NCBI RefSeq assembly: GCF_024809975.1
Contig: NZ_JANUDY010000017.1
Location: 1 to 41,941 of the forward strand
DNA from: Comamonas sp. BIGb0152
Lineage (GTDB): Bacteria > Pseudomonadota > Gammaproteobacteria > Burkholderiales > Burkholderiaceae_C
Reading direction: 5' to 3'
DNA length: 41,941 nucleotides
Shown: piece by piece, positions 33,619-41,797 of the stretch
Layout: each line of letters starts with the position of its first letter
Position numbering within the stretch: position 1 is the stretch's first letter
Translations under genes and position numbers: made by a program
Notes under the pieces: generated by a model
Seen by the model: the letters and a program-made list of their open reading frames with translations, nothing else
Databases searched by the model: none
What the model was told of the DNA's origin: nothing

Positions 33619-34536
33619 ATGCAAGAGAAATACAACGTTGTACTGAGCGGACGACACCCTGCGGCAGATGCCCACCAGGTGGCGCAAAAGCTTGCGTCCC
33701 TCTTCAAGTGCACGCCTGAGCAGGCCGGACGCCTGCTGTCGCAAGCATCCTGTGTGGTCAAGAAGGATGTGACTGCGGAGGTTGCTGACAAGTACAAGCG
33801 GGCCATTGAGAGCACCGGCGCCCAATGCATCATCCAGTTAGCTCCTCAGGAAGCACCGTTGGATTTTGATGAAGTACCTGTTCTCTCGGCTGTTTCTGTA
33901 TCTCCATCGCCGTCCGTCTATGTTGGTGAAGTTGGAATGCAAGTCCCTTCCGGAGTTGCTGCGGACACCATACAAGTACTTGCAACGGTATCCGCCCCTG
34001 CATCTGCTCCTGTTTCACCTCCAGACGTCACTCCTGCGCCGGCAGTGCATCTACGATCTGCTCCAGCTTCATCATTGCCCCGCCAAGAGGCCATCCAGAT
34101 CTTTGTTGGCAAGAGCCATGGCTACTTCGAGCGCAAGTGGAAGGAGGCGGCGCAGCGCAAGCACCAACTGTCCTGGAACTGGGCTGCCTTTCTGGTGGGT
34201 TTTGGCTGGATGGGGTACCGCAAGATGTACCTCTACTCCTGGATTTTCATCGGCGTAGTGGTTGCTGAACTGATTGCAGAACTTGTCATTGGCGTTCCCA
34301 GCTCCATTACGAGCAGCATCAATCTTGGCATTGCGATCGGCTTTGGCCTCAAGGGCAATGCCTGGTACCAGCAGCATGTGAATCAACTGGTGGACCAGAT
34401 CCTGGCATCCCATGCACCCGAGCAGGCCCGCATCGAACTGGCCCAGCAGGGTGGCACCAACATCGGTGCTGCAGTCGGCTTTGTGGCCGCGCTGCTTGTC
34501 TTGCTCGCAATGATCGGCGTCATCGCGGAAGGTTGA
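33619..34536 (+). CDS. DUF2628 membrane protein with ribosomal-L7/L12-like N-terminal domain
   Basis: A 305-residue protein. Residues about 5-72 (YNVVLSGRHPAADAHQVAQK, LASLFKCTPEQAGRLLSQ, VVKKDVTAEVADKYKRAIES, TGAQCII) follow the pattern of the L7/L12 C-terminal domain: a strand, a helix ending in a 'EA...L' motif, then VV-K and a helix before G-A-x-V. A proline/serine linker (about 78-150) leads to the DUF2628 part (WNWAAFLVGFGWMGYRKMYL, then two or three membrane helices and GNAWYQQHVNQLVDQI). A final helix (AAVGFVAALLVLLAMIGVIA) closes the protein. DUF2628 function is unknown. The ATG at 33619 is preceded by AGAGGAAGAG at a distance of about 10. Confidence 0.8.
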   Translation: MQEKYNVVLSGRHPAADAHQVAQKLASLFKCTPEQAGRLLSQASCVVKKDVTAEVADKYKRAIESTGAQCIIQLAPQEAPLDFDEVPVLSAVSVSPSPSVYVGEVGMQVPSGVAADTIQVLATVSAPASAPVSPPDVTPAPAVHLRSAPASSLPRQEAIQIFVGKSHGYFERKWKEAAQRKHQLSWNWAAFLVGFGWMGYRKMYLYSWIFIGVVVAELIAELVIGVPSSITSSINLGIAIGFGLKGNAWYQQHVNQLVDQILASHAPEQARIELAQQGGTNIGAAVGFVAALLVLLAMIGVIAEG

Positions 34537-34671
34537 CCCCTTTGATCCAGCAAACCGTCCTGGTGGATCGCATCAACCGGTGCGACTTCCATGGTTCCCC
34601 GATTCCGATTTTCCGCGTTGCGTTAGTTCGCCGGGCTCCTTTGACCACCAATATCCATCTCTGACTTCCCT

Positions 34672-35700
34672 ATGAAACTGACAACATGCAGCGCGCTGCT
34701 CATGGCGGTAGCCCTGGTGGGGTGCACCGACCGTGCACGAAATCGCGTCTCTTCTTTGGTCGAGCAGGCCCAATCGATCTTTGGCTCCAAAGACGCGGCA
34801 GAACAAGCGCCAGCCACGCCGGACTTGCTCACCCAACTGATCTCCTGGGATGCCATCGGTATGAATTTGGCGTATGTGAATCAAAGGGCAGGGCCTGCCG
34901 TTCGGTCCGAAGACCACCAGCATCACTACATGGTCCAAGGCTGTCAACTGGTGCTGCGGAGCGAACAACAGAACAAAACCATACGCTCGGTCCAGGTGGC
35001 ACTCTCGCCGGGGTGTGATGTGGATGTTGGTGGATTGTTGGGCATGCCGCAGCGGCAAACACTCAATACTCTGACCTTTGGGGCGTTTGAAGAAGCCATG
35101 GGCTCAGGGCAGTACCTGGCGGACTGTCTTCGGGACTGCGGCAATGCTTATATTCCCAATGTCTACCTGGTCGCGCAAGGGAGCAGGGCATTGCAGTTCA
35201 GGCAGGTAATGCTCACTGCAGAACTGGCAAAGGATCCGGCCATTGAGGCGGCAGGGCATTGGGCTGACGCCATGGTGGCGAAGGAATCCGAAGACTGGGT
35301 GGTGAGAGATCTGGGATTCAACTGCCAGTCCCAGAAGTACCGTGATGCGGCGGCGCAGGCGTTGCGCACTGTCAAACCCCAGTTCTTCAGCTTTGGGGAC
35401 GAGTTGGAGTTCCCCACTTGTCCAACGGCGGAGGCGGCAGCGAATAGTGAGTCGCAGGCAGGGGCATTGACTGTTCCCCCCGGCATGGTCATGGTCCCGC
35501 AGCCCACAGGCCCGTGCGACATGGACTACGACAAGCGGCTACGCGCTGCAGGTCTCAAAGCGAACGAGGTTTCCATACATGGACCCGAGGACGGAGACTT
35601 CAAGGGTTATGGATGTGCCTACCGCATCGTGCCTGCGCCAGGCAATGCGGTACCGCCCGGTTCGACGGTGACCTACCGAAGTGCGTGGGAGGCCGGATGA
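34672..35700 (+). CDS. Lipoprotein with PASTA-like C-terminal segment
   Basis: A 342-residue exported lipoprotein: signal with lipobox (MKLTTCSALLMAVALVGC, cysteine 18). No family is recognised for the bulk (about 30-270), which has several cysteines (for example GCQLVLRSEQ, CDVDVGGLLG, CLRDCGNAY) and a part with EDWVVRDLGFNCQSQKYRDA. The last 60 residues (YDKRLRAAGLKANEVSIHGP, then AVPPGSTVTYR) resemble a PASTA repeat, a domain otherwise known from cell-wall-sensing kinases and penicillin-binding proteins. It is followed 92 bp later by another lipoprotein on the same strand. Periplasmic or outer-membrane location is likely; role unknown. Confidence 0.75.
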   Translation: MKLTTCSALLMAVALVGCTDRARNRVSSLVEQAQSIFGSKDAAEQAPATPDLLTQLISWDAIGMNLAYVNQRAGPAVRSEDHQHHYMVQGCQLVLRSEQQNKTIRSVQVALSPGCDVDVGGLLGMPQRQTLNTLTFGAFEEAMGSGQYLADCLRDCGNAYIPNVYLVAQGSRALQFRQVMLTAELAKDPAIEAAGHWADAMVAKESEDWVVRDLGFNCQSQKYRDAAAQALRTVKPQFFSFGDELEFPTCPTAEAAANSESQAGALTVPPGMVMVPQPTGPCDMDYDKRLRAAGLKANEVSIHGPEDGDFKGYGCAYRIVPAPGNAVPPGSTVTYRSAWEAG

Positions 35701-35792
35701 GTCTCAAGCATGCCAGCTATCCCTTTCAGACGTCTCTCTAAGGCTTCGCTCCATGGGCCGCGACAGCGGCCACATTCACCTCTCACATACCT

Positions 35793-36626
35793 ATGAAAAA
35801 TCTCTCCTTCGTTGTTGCTTGCTCTGCCATCGCTCTTTCTGCTTGCAGCAAGAGCCCCGTTGACATCGTCAAGTCCAGTTATATCGATGGTGCTCGCACC
35901 ACGACAGTTGCCAACGGTCTGAGCAAGCGGCCACTGTGCAAAAGTATCCATTGGGATAGTTTCAAGGACGAAAAGGGACGCGTGGTGGTGCAGTACAAAT
36001 GCACCATCATCGATGGTGAAGACTTTCAGAAAGAAATGAGAGAGGACTATCTGCAGCGCATCACGAAGGCTGCAGAGCAATCTGTCGTCAGCGCTGTGAG
36101 AGATCGCGAAAGCGCGGCGAAGCGAATTGAAGAAGATTTTCCGTATGAAAGAAATCTGATCGAACGCGCGCAGCGAGCAATTGAGCGGATCCAGGCGCTA
36201 CCTGAGCAGCGATCTTTGCAACGGGACCAAATTATGGGCCTTCGGTTCGAAATCGAAGAATATGAACGCGGCTTAGAGAGGAGTCGGCGCGAAGCTAAAC
36301 GAAGGCTACAAAGCGCTGAAGAGGACATCCTAACCGCTCAAAAACGGAATGATCCAGAGCTTCTGAGAAAAGATGCGATGGCACGGCATCCCGTCTACCA
36401 AGGCACGTCAGAAATCTTTCAGTGGATAGTTAATGCCGATGGGCAGCCAGTGATCACATATGGTGAGATACAGGCTAAAGACGCCAAGGCACAAGTGCAA
36501 ACGCTGATGAAGTACAACCAGCCGCATCGCATGCTCAGCCTTGCATCGCAAGCGCAGGAGAGCAGAATCTTGGACTACCTGCAGGGGATTGGCATGGCGT
36601 CTTTTCTGGGTGTGCTCGGGCGTTGA
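35793..36626 (+). CDS. Coiled-coil lipoprotein of unknown function
   Basis: A 277-residue lipoprotein with a short signal and lipobox (MKNLSFVVACSAIALSACSK, cysteine 18). After a small N-terminal domain (about 25-75, with KRPLCKSIHWDSF and VVVQYKCTIIDGEDF), residues about 80-185 are highly charged and heptad-like (ERAQRAIERIQALPEQRSLQ, FEIEEYERGLERSRREAKRR), a long coiled coil. The C-terminal part returns to a globular pattern (FQWIVNADGQPVITYGEIQA), a segment seen in other small lipoproteins. Probably periplasmic. It lies after the PASTA-like lipoprotein and may share its transcript. Confidence 0.75.
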   Translation: MKNLSFVVACSAIALSACSKSPVDIVKSSYIDGARTTTVANGLSKRPLCKSIHWDSFKDEKGRVVVQYKCTIIDGEDFQKEMREDYLQRITKAAEQSVVSAVRDRESAAKRIEEDFPYERNLIERAQRAIERIQALPEQRSLQRDQIMGLRFEIEEYERGLERSRREAKRRLQSAEEDILTAQKRNDPELLRKDAMARHPVYQGTSEIFQWIVNADGQPVITYGEIQAKDAKAQVQTLMKYNQPHRMLSLASQAQESRILDYLQGIGMASFLGVLGR

Positions 36627-37255
36627 ATCCGACGTGTTTGAAACACATGCAAATTCAGCGGGAAAAATTATTGTGAAAACTCACCCCTAAAGGGGTGGTG
36701 TGAAGAGGAGGCGTCTAGAAACTATTTCATCCACACTTCAGTCGCGATGCCAGATTCAGGCTGATCGCAGTCAGTCGACCTAACAGACTGAGTGACTCAA
36801 GCTACCCAAAGCTGTCTTCGCAATGTATCTACTTTGCACGTCTGCTCTACAACCGGAAGCGGTCTTCTGAACTGGAACCCACCGAAGGACCGCCTTCACG
36901 GAATCTGAAGCGGCGCTATCGACTCGTTGCAGCCGGTCGCTTCGCGAAGCTGAACGACAGCAGCGCAGCCATCGCGTTCGTTCGAAAACCGATGCTGAAC
37001 GGCTGCTACAGCTTCTGGCCTTAGAGTGGTTGCCATGCGGCCGACAGTCCCAAGTCATCACCGGACCTTGTCAAGCCCGAGTGACTCGTAGCGAGGCGTA
37101 GTAAACAGCTATGCGAATGGAGGCGTGGAGCCCATGCGGCCTTTTCCGATACTTTCGACAGCGGCAAAATTGTTGATCTACGGTATTTAAATCCGTTCGG
37201 TGGGAATGTGGTCTTGAACGAGAATGAGCAGCAAGACTTAAAAATGGAGGTGAGC
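36627..37255. other. 629-bp interval upstream of the HD/HSP90 gene
   Basis: No gene is recognised. A 7-bp hairpin (CACCCCT-aa-AGGGGTG, 36682-36697) without a T-run may end the lipoprotein transcript. Bases about 36755-36778 are an inverted, diverged copy of the dispersed repeat core. The promoter of the two-gene HD/HEPN unit must lie here; an AT-rich patch at about 37164-37195 (ttgttgatct, gtatttaaat) is the best candidate, but I cannot fix a promoter pair. Confidence 0.4.
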
Positions 37256-40030
37256 ATGCTGGTCAGGGATCCCGTCGAAGAAATCAAAAGTACGAAAGTT
37301 TTTTCGCACCTTTCATCGCAGAGTCCAGAGTATGCCGATCGTGCTGTCCGTTTCGTCGAGGCGATAGCGCCCATTCTCGCGACGACGGTGCAGCATTTCC
37401 CGCTGTACACCCGTCATGACGCGCACCATGGATTCCAAGTCGTGCGCCGCCTGCAAGATGTACTGCAGGATGGTTGCTTCGATTCGGGATCGGACAAGTT
37501 GCTGGGGGCACCAGAGATGTTTCTCCTCATTGCAGCTGCCTATGCCCATGACCTGGGAATGACAGTTTTTCCGGGCGAGGCGCCCGGTCTCAAGTCGAAG
37601 CTGGACCTGCCTGTCGACGAATGGGAAACCAGTGTCGCACTGACGAGTTACCTGCGCCGCGAACATTCCAAGCGAGGGGGAGCCTACATTCATCGGAACG
37701 CATCGGTCTTCGGCGTTCCCGAAAATCTGGTCGCACCTCTTGACTGGATCATGAAGTCGCACAACCTGAGTGTTTCGGAACTGGAAGCGAATCTTCGGAT
37801 ACCATTCGCGGCGGATGATCGCGTACTGGATGTTCGCCAGCTTGCGGCGATTCTGTGTACTGCTGACGCTATCGAATTCAGCGACACACGTGTGTTGGAC
37901 GGCGTGGTCGAGATAGCACGGCAGACTGAGGGCGGCGCAGCGGCGATCTCCTACCGGGAAAACAGGAAGCATGATTGCATCCGTGACAGCTTGGCGGTGA
38001 CTGCCGATGGCCAGGTGGTCGTCAGTGGCACGTTCGATGATGGCGACGTGCTTGCACTCGCCCACCGGACTTTTGATGAAATGGAAGGCTGGATACGCGG
38101 ATATTGCGACATTGACCGGCAGTCAAAAACTCCTCGGTTGAAGATCCGACCCGAGCCGTTTCTACGAAGACTGGATCTGCCAGGCGCGACCTTTGAACGC
38201 CTGGGTGTCAGGATGAGCAAGCGGGCAGTCATAGATTTGGTGGCTTCGAACGCTGTCTGGAGAGGCTCGACTGGCGCGCCGGTCCGTGAGTTGGTTCAGA
38301 ACGCGGTCGAGGCATGTCGATTCAGATCGCACCATTCCAGCCCGGCCGACGGATACCAACCGCAGGTGAAAGTCGAATTTGACAGGGCGGGGCACACTAT
38401 TACCGTATTTGACAACGGTTGCGGAATGTCGCTTCGTACCATCCTGAATCACTTCTTGAGCGTAGCGAGCAGCCGGGCCAAGGAGCCAGCCTACGCGACG
38501 AAGAATTACGCCCCGATCGCACGATTCGGAACCGGCTTCTGGTCCGTATTCACTGTGGCCACGACAGCCCATATCAAGTCACTGGCTTTCGAGTCCGGAA
38601 CCATCCCGCGCACCGGGCTGCAGTTCGACGTTTCTCTTGACGAACTGAGGGACTACACCGTCTTCCGCGATTGCCCAATGTCTCCCGGCACATCGGTGAC
38701 GTTGAGACTGCGTGACGATGTTGTCATCGACGATATATACGAGCAGTGTCGCAATCTTTTGATTGCGGCAGCTGTGCCGATCGACTTGGTCCTAGACGGC
38801 GCGGTTGAGAAAGTCCCGGCCTCGGTCCCCGACGTCACTCCCGAGATGCTCTTGGGGGCGAAGATAAACGTGATGGAGAAGGATGGGTTGCACACTTTCC
38901 AATGGCGCGGTGAGCAGTCCGGGGTCGATGTCGCCTTGGGACTGGTGTTTCGCATCGAAGACCAGAGGCCGACATTCCGTCTGAATGCACATACGTCCGT
39001 GATTTCCCGACTCAATCGAGGGTCAGGCATGTCAACCACGGCAGTCTGTGGATTCCAGGCACCATTCAGGTCCTCCGCGACTTGCTTCGACCTATGGAGA
39101 GTTGGGGCGAGCATTGCGAATGTGAACTCTCCCCAGGGGATTGTGTATTCGCTCGATCGCGGTCAAGTGCTCGAGTCGGAGCAAAGTGTGAAGATGGGCC
39201 GCGCCATATCGCAGTGCATACATGATGGCTACCGAGCATTCTTGAGATCGCGCGACGTTTACGACCCCCAGTCGATCTATCGTCTCAATGAGGAATCCGA
39301 ACTCAACGGTGGCAATGTCTTCGATCAGTACACGGACAATCAACTTTCTGTGGCTGCAGATGAATACCCGGATCTTCTCTGCTTCCGGCTGTATGAAGTT
39401 AACCCTTTGCGTGGATTCGGTCAGGCGGTCGTGCGCCACGTGGATTGGAAGGGACTTCAAAAACTCTCGGGTTCATGCGTCGTCGCGCAGACGAGGCTGG
39501 ATCTTCCGGCGCCCGAAGGGCAGTTCCGCAGTATCTATGCGGAACAGCTTACCGCGATCGCGTATGACGCTGCGACCCACATCTTTCGACAAGAGCAAAT
39601 GGTTGAGCCGCTCTATGTGCTCGAAGCGAATCGACGCGCATCGATGCTGTTCGATGCGGACCCGACAAGCACGATCCAGACGATACCTCTGCAGAACAGT
39701 CCCGAAGGTGCGCTTGTCCATTTGGTTCTCCAGCGATGGCATTTACGACGCGTGACGCTTGACACGGACAGGCATCAGATCATTGCCAAGGTACAAGGGC
39801 GGTGGGCTGGTGCCTTGTATTCCCGAAATTTCGAAAGTCATCGCGGTACGCCGTATGCGTTTCTTGGCCGCCATCGGGTCCTCATCAGGCAGGGGTCTGA
39901 ACTGCATGATCACTGCATGGCTTTGGCCGAGCACAAGCGGTTCCTTAAGCTGGCGGATTTGGTCGACGACCTCCAACTGCATTCCCAAGGATTCGATCCT
40001 GAATCAGTACGAGAACTGGTCAAGTCTTGA
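37256..40030 (+). CDS. HD-domain hydrolase fused to HSP90/GHKL-type ATPase
   Basis: A 924-residue protein. I start at the ATG at 37256 because GGAGG lies 5 bases before it; a GTG at 37208 would add 16 residues. Residues about 40-290 are an HD phosphohydrolase: HDAHHGFQVVRRLQ (H58 likely first ligand), AAYAHDLGM (H98, D99) and CTADAIEFSDTRV (D204). Residues about 330-560 are a GHKL ATPase: ELVQNAVEAC (N349, Mg site), FDNGCGMSLR (D386, G390), and ARFGTGFWSVF (lid, 423-432), as in HSP90/MutL/paralog groups. The remaining 360 residues have no clear family. This architecture is known as HD coupled to HSP90-like ATPase in bacterial conflict-type genes (from memory). It is followed by a HEPN-type protein. 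Confidence 0.85.
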   Translation: MLVRDPVEEIKSTKVFSHLSSQSPEYADRAVRFVEAIAPILATTVQHFPLYTRHDAHHGFQVVRRLQDVLQDGCFDSGSDKLLGAPEMFLLIAAAYAHDLGMTVFPGEAPGLKSKLDLPVDEWETSVALTSYLRREHSKRGGAYIHRNASVFGVPENLVAPLDWIMKSHNLSVSELEANLRIPFAADDRVLDVRQLAAILCTADAIEFSDTRVLDGVVEIARQTEGGAAAISYRENRKHDCIRDSLAVTADGQVVVSGTFDDGDVLALAHRTFDEMEGWIRGYCDIDRQSKTPRLKIRPEPFLRRLDLPGATFERLGVRMSKRAVIDLVASNAVWRGSTGAPVRELVQNAVEACRFRSHHSSPADGYQPQVKVEFDRAGHTITVFDNGCGMSLRTILNHFLSVASSRAKEPAYATKNYAPIARFGTGFWSVFTVATTAHIKSLAFESGTIPRTGLQFDVSLDELRDYTVFRDCPMSPGTSVTLRLRDDVVIDDIYEQCRNLLIAAAVPIDLVLDGAVEKVPASVPDVTPEMLLGAKINVMEKDGLHTFQWRGEQSGVDVALGLVFRIEDQRPTFRLNAHTSVISRLNRGSGMSTTAVCGFQAPFRSSATCFDLWRVGASIANVNSPQGIVYSLDRGQVLESEQSVKMGRAISQCIHDGYRAFLRSRDVYDPQSIYRLNEESELNGGNVFDQYTDNQLSVAADEYPDLLCFRLYEVNPLRGFGQAVVRHVDWKGLQKLSGSCVVAQTRLDLPAPEGQFRSIYAEQLTAIAYDAATHIFRQEQMVEPLYVLEANRRASMLFDADPTSTIQTIPLQNSPEGALVHLVLQRWHLRRVTLDTDRHQIIAKVQGRWAGALYSRNFESHRGTPYAFLGRHRVLIRQGSELHDHCMALAEHKRFLKLADLVDDLQLHSQGFDPESVRELVKS

Positions 40031-40053
40031 TTGCCTCAAGGAGTTCTGGGAAT

Positions 40054-41010
40054 ATGACGGAGAACAATCAGTCGACGGCAGAGTCCAGCGTTTCAACGCT
40101 GTTCGGCTATTACCCCGAGAGAGTCGATATCTCGACCACGCAGTTCACGTTGCAAACTCATTCTGACTTTCGGAACGCTATAAGTCTCGTCAGAGGTGAT
40201 CCGCATGTCGTGAAGGACTGGATTTATCCGGGCGCCCAAAGCACAAAGAATTTCATGACCGGCCAGGTCTACGAGATGCCCTATCGCGCTCGCGTCTTCG
40301 GGCTTCCTAAGACCCATCAACTGACGTTACATGGCAATCAGAACCCCGACGATCTCGAGTTCGTCGTCTGGTGCCTGTCGTTTTTCACAGGTATGCGTTT
40401 GACGACGACCGAAGCTGGATTCCTCGACGCAACACCGGTTAAACCGGGCAAGCTGGTCGACTTTATCCTAGTGGGTTGCAATTTATCGGATGCAGTTCAG
40501 CTCGCGCTGGACTACCTTGCTGTAGAAGCTGCTGATCCCCGCGCGTCTAAACGGGTCTCCGCCGTCATCCATGCCCTGTTCCTGGCACAGTTTCCACAGA
40601 GTCTTCCTTTTGAGCGGTTCCAGTACCTGTACATGGCCCTCGATGCTTGTTTCAAACTCGTTGCTTGCAAGCAGGTCAAGACGCCTTCGGTTCCGCACGC
40701 ACGTCGTATTGAATGGATCTGCACGACATTAGGCCTGCCTGTGCCTTCCTGGGCAGACAGCGCCATGAGCGCTGCAGATCTGGCGACGGTTCGAAACGAT
40801 GCGATCCACGAAGCACTTTTCTTCGACGAGCCGCTGGGGTTCGCGATCTACGACGGCAATAGTCCAGGCCTACATACAGGAAAAGTCATGCTTCAAATGC
40901 AGGCGCTCGTATGCCGTCTGTTGGTGGCCATTCTTGGCAATCCCAAGATTGGCTATGTCCTGTCTCCTGTCGATACCAGACAGGTTCAGGCGCTGGAACT
41001 AAACAAATGA
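40054..41010 (+). CDS. Protein with HEPN-type R-x4-H motif, partner of HD/HSP90 protein
   Basis: A 318-residue protein starting at the ATG at 40054 (AAGGAG 10 bases before), 23 bp after its neighbour's stop; the frame from 40027 would only overlap that stop. The N-terminal half (about 1-130) is beta-rich and unrecognised. The C-terminal half is helical and contains ATVRNDAIHEALFFDE: R247 then N248 (polar) and H252, the R-[ND]-x3-H signature of HEPN RNases, with flanking helices (FQYLYMALDACFKLV before, VMLQMQALVCRLLVAIL after) as in HEPN folds. It could be an RNase effector or a nucleotide-regulated partner of the ATPase. The layout recalls the ApeA-type C-terminal HEPN proteins. No toxin/antitoxin assignment is possible from sequence. 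Confidence 0.75.
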   Translation: MTENNQSTAESSVSTLFGYYPERVDISTTQFTLQTHSDFRNAISLVRGDPHVVKDWIYPGAQSTKNFMTGQVYEMPYRARVFGLPKTHQLTLHGNQNPDDLEFVVWCLSFFTGMRLTTTEAGFLDATPVKPGKLVDFILVGCNLSDAVQLALDYLAVEAADPRASKRVSAVIHALFLAQFPQSLPFERFQYLYMALDACFKLVACKQVKTPSVPHARRIEWICTTLGLPVPSWADSAMSAADLATVRNDAIHEALFFDEPLGFAIYDGNSPGLHTGKVMLQMQALVCRLLVAILGNPKIGYVLSPVDTRQVQALELNK

Positions 41011-41797
41011 GGACGAGCGCTTTCTGATCCCCCTGGTGACTTACATCAGCCTGAAGCTGCCACGCTGGAGTTCGGACCAGCAGCGGTTGCTGCCTCTCGC
41101 CGCCATAGGCTGAACTCACACTGACCGCCAGCAAATGGTCGTTAGGCGTGGGGCGCGTCACAACGGACCCGATCTACTGCTATGGTAGTCGCAGGCCGAG
41201 CCAGTCAGTGCTTCATTGATGAAGGCCCATTTCTGGTTCTAACCGGTCCATTGTTTAGAAGTTCAAAGGTGACTGCTGGATGAAGGGCAATTCACTATAG
41301 GGCCTGACACAAATTTCTTCGGGTTCACAACGCATGGGTGCGCCCGTTCTACGCCGTGAACACGTTCGAGGTGGACTTGGTGTCGGCGGGCAACGTCGAG
41401 AAGGTGGTCGCAACCGTCGATGCAGTCTACAGCCAGCCAGCTACGCGGGCTCGCTCAACGACGCAGCTGAGATCTGGAGATTGAGCTCAGTATGGAAGAT
41501 GAATCCTGACGATGGCCAATCACGAAGTTAAGCGTTGGTTCGCCATTCGTCTTGGCAAGCTCGTTGACCACAGGACCGTCATCCCTTCCTACATATGCAA
41601 GTCGCTCGTATTCGCTCACGGCACCTTTTCCGGGCAACTGATCTTCAACATCCTCAAGCATCAGGTGAGGCAGCTCGTCTCAAACGCCTGGCGATGCAGC
41701 GAATCGATTCGCCAGCAGCCGATGCTCGGGAGATCTTTTATCTCTCAGACATCGTCAACGCTAAGCGAGATCGATGCCTGACTGGCGGACGAATGCC
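41011..41797. other. 787-bp interval with possible gene relics
   Basis: No complete gene is seen. About 41308-41480 on the plus strand keeps a coding-like frame without a start (AWVRPFYAVNTFEVDLVSAG, NVEKVVATVDAVYSQP) ending in TGA, perhaps a decayed gene piece. About 41595-41797 has another open stretch (ATDLQHPQASGEAARLKRLA) that stops at the IS end, so a gene may have been cut there. Near 41082 a short copy of the cagcggttgctgcc motif occurs. None is strong enough to name. Confidence 0.35.

Noticed and set aside
41334..41797. Possible AbiEi/DUF6088-like or other small gene before the right IS.
   Set aside because: The resemblance is vague, the frame lacks a good start and is cut by the IS; not enough to name a family.
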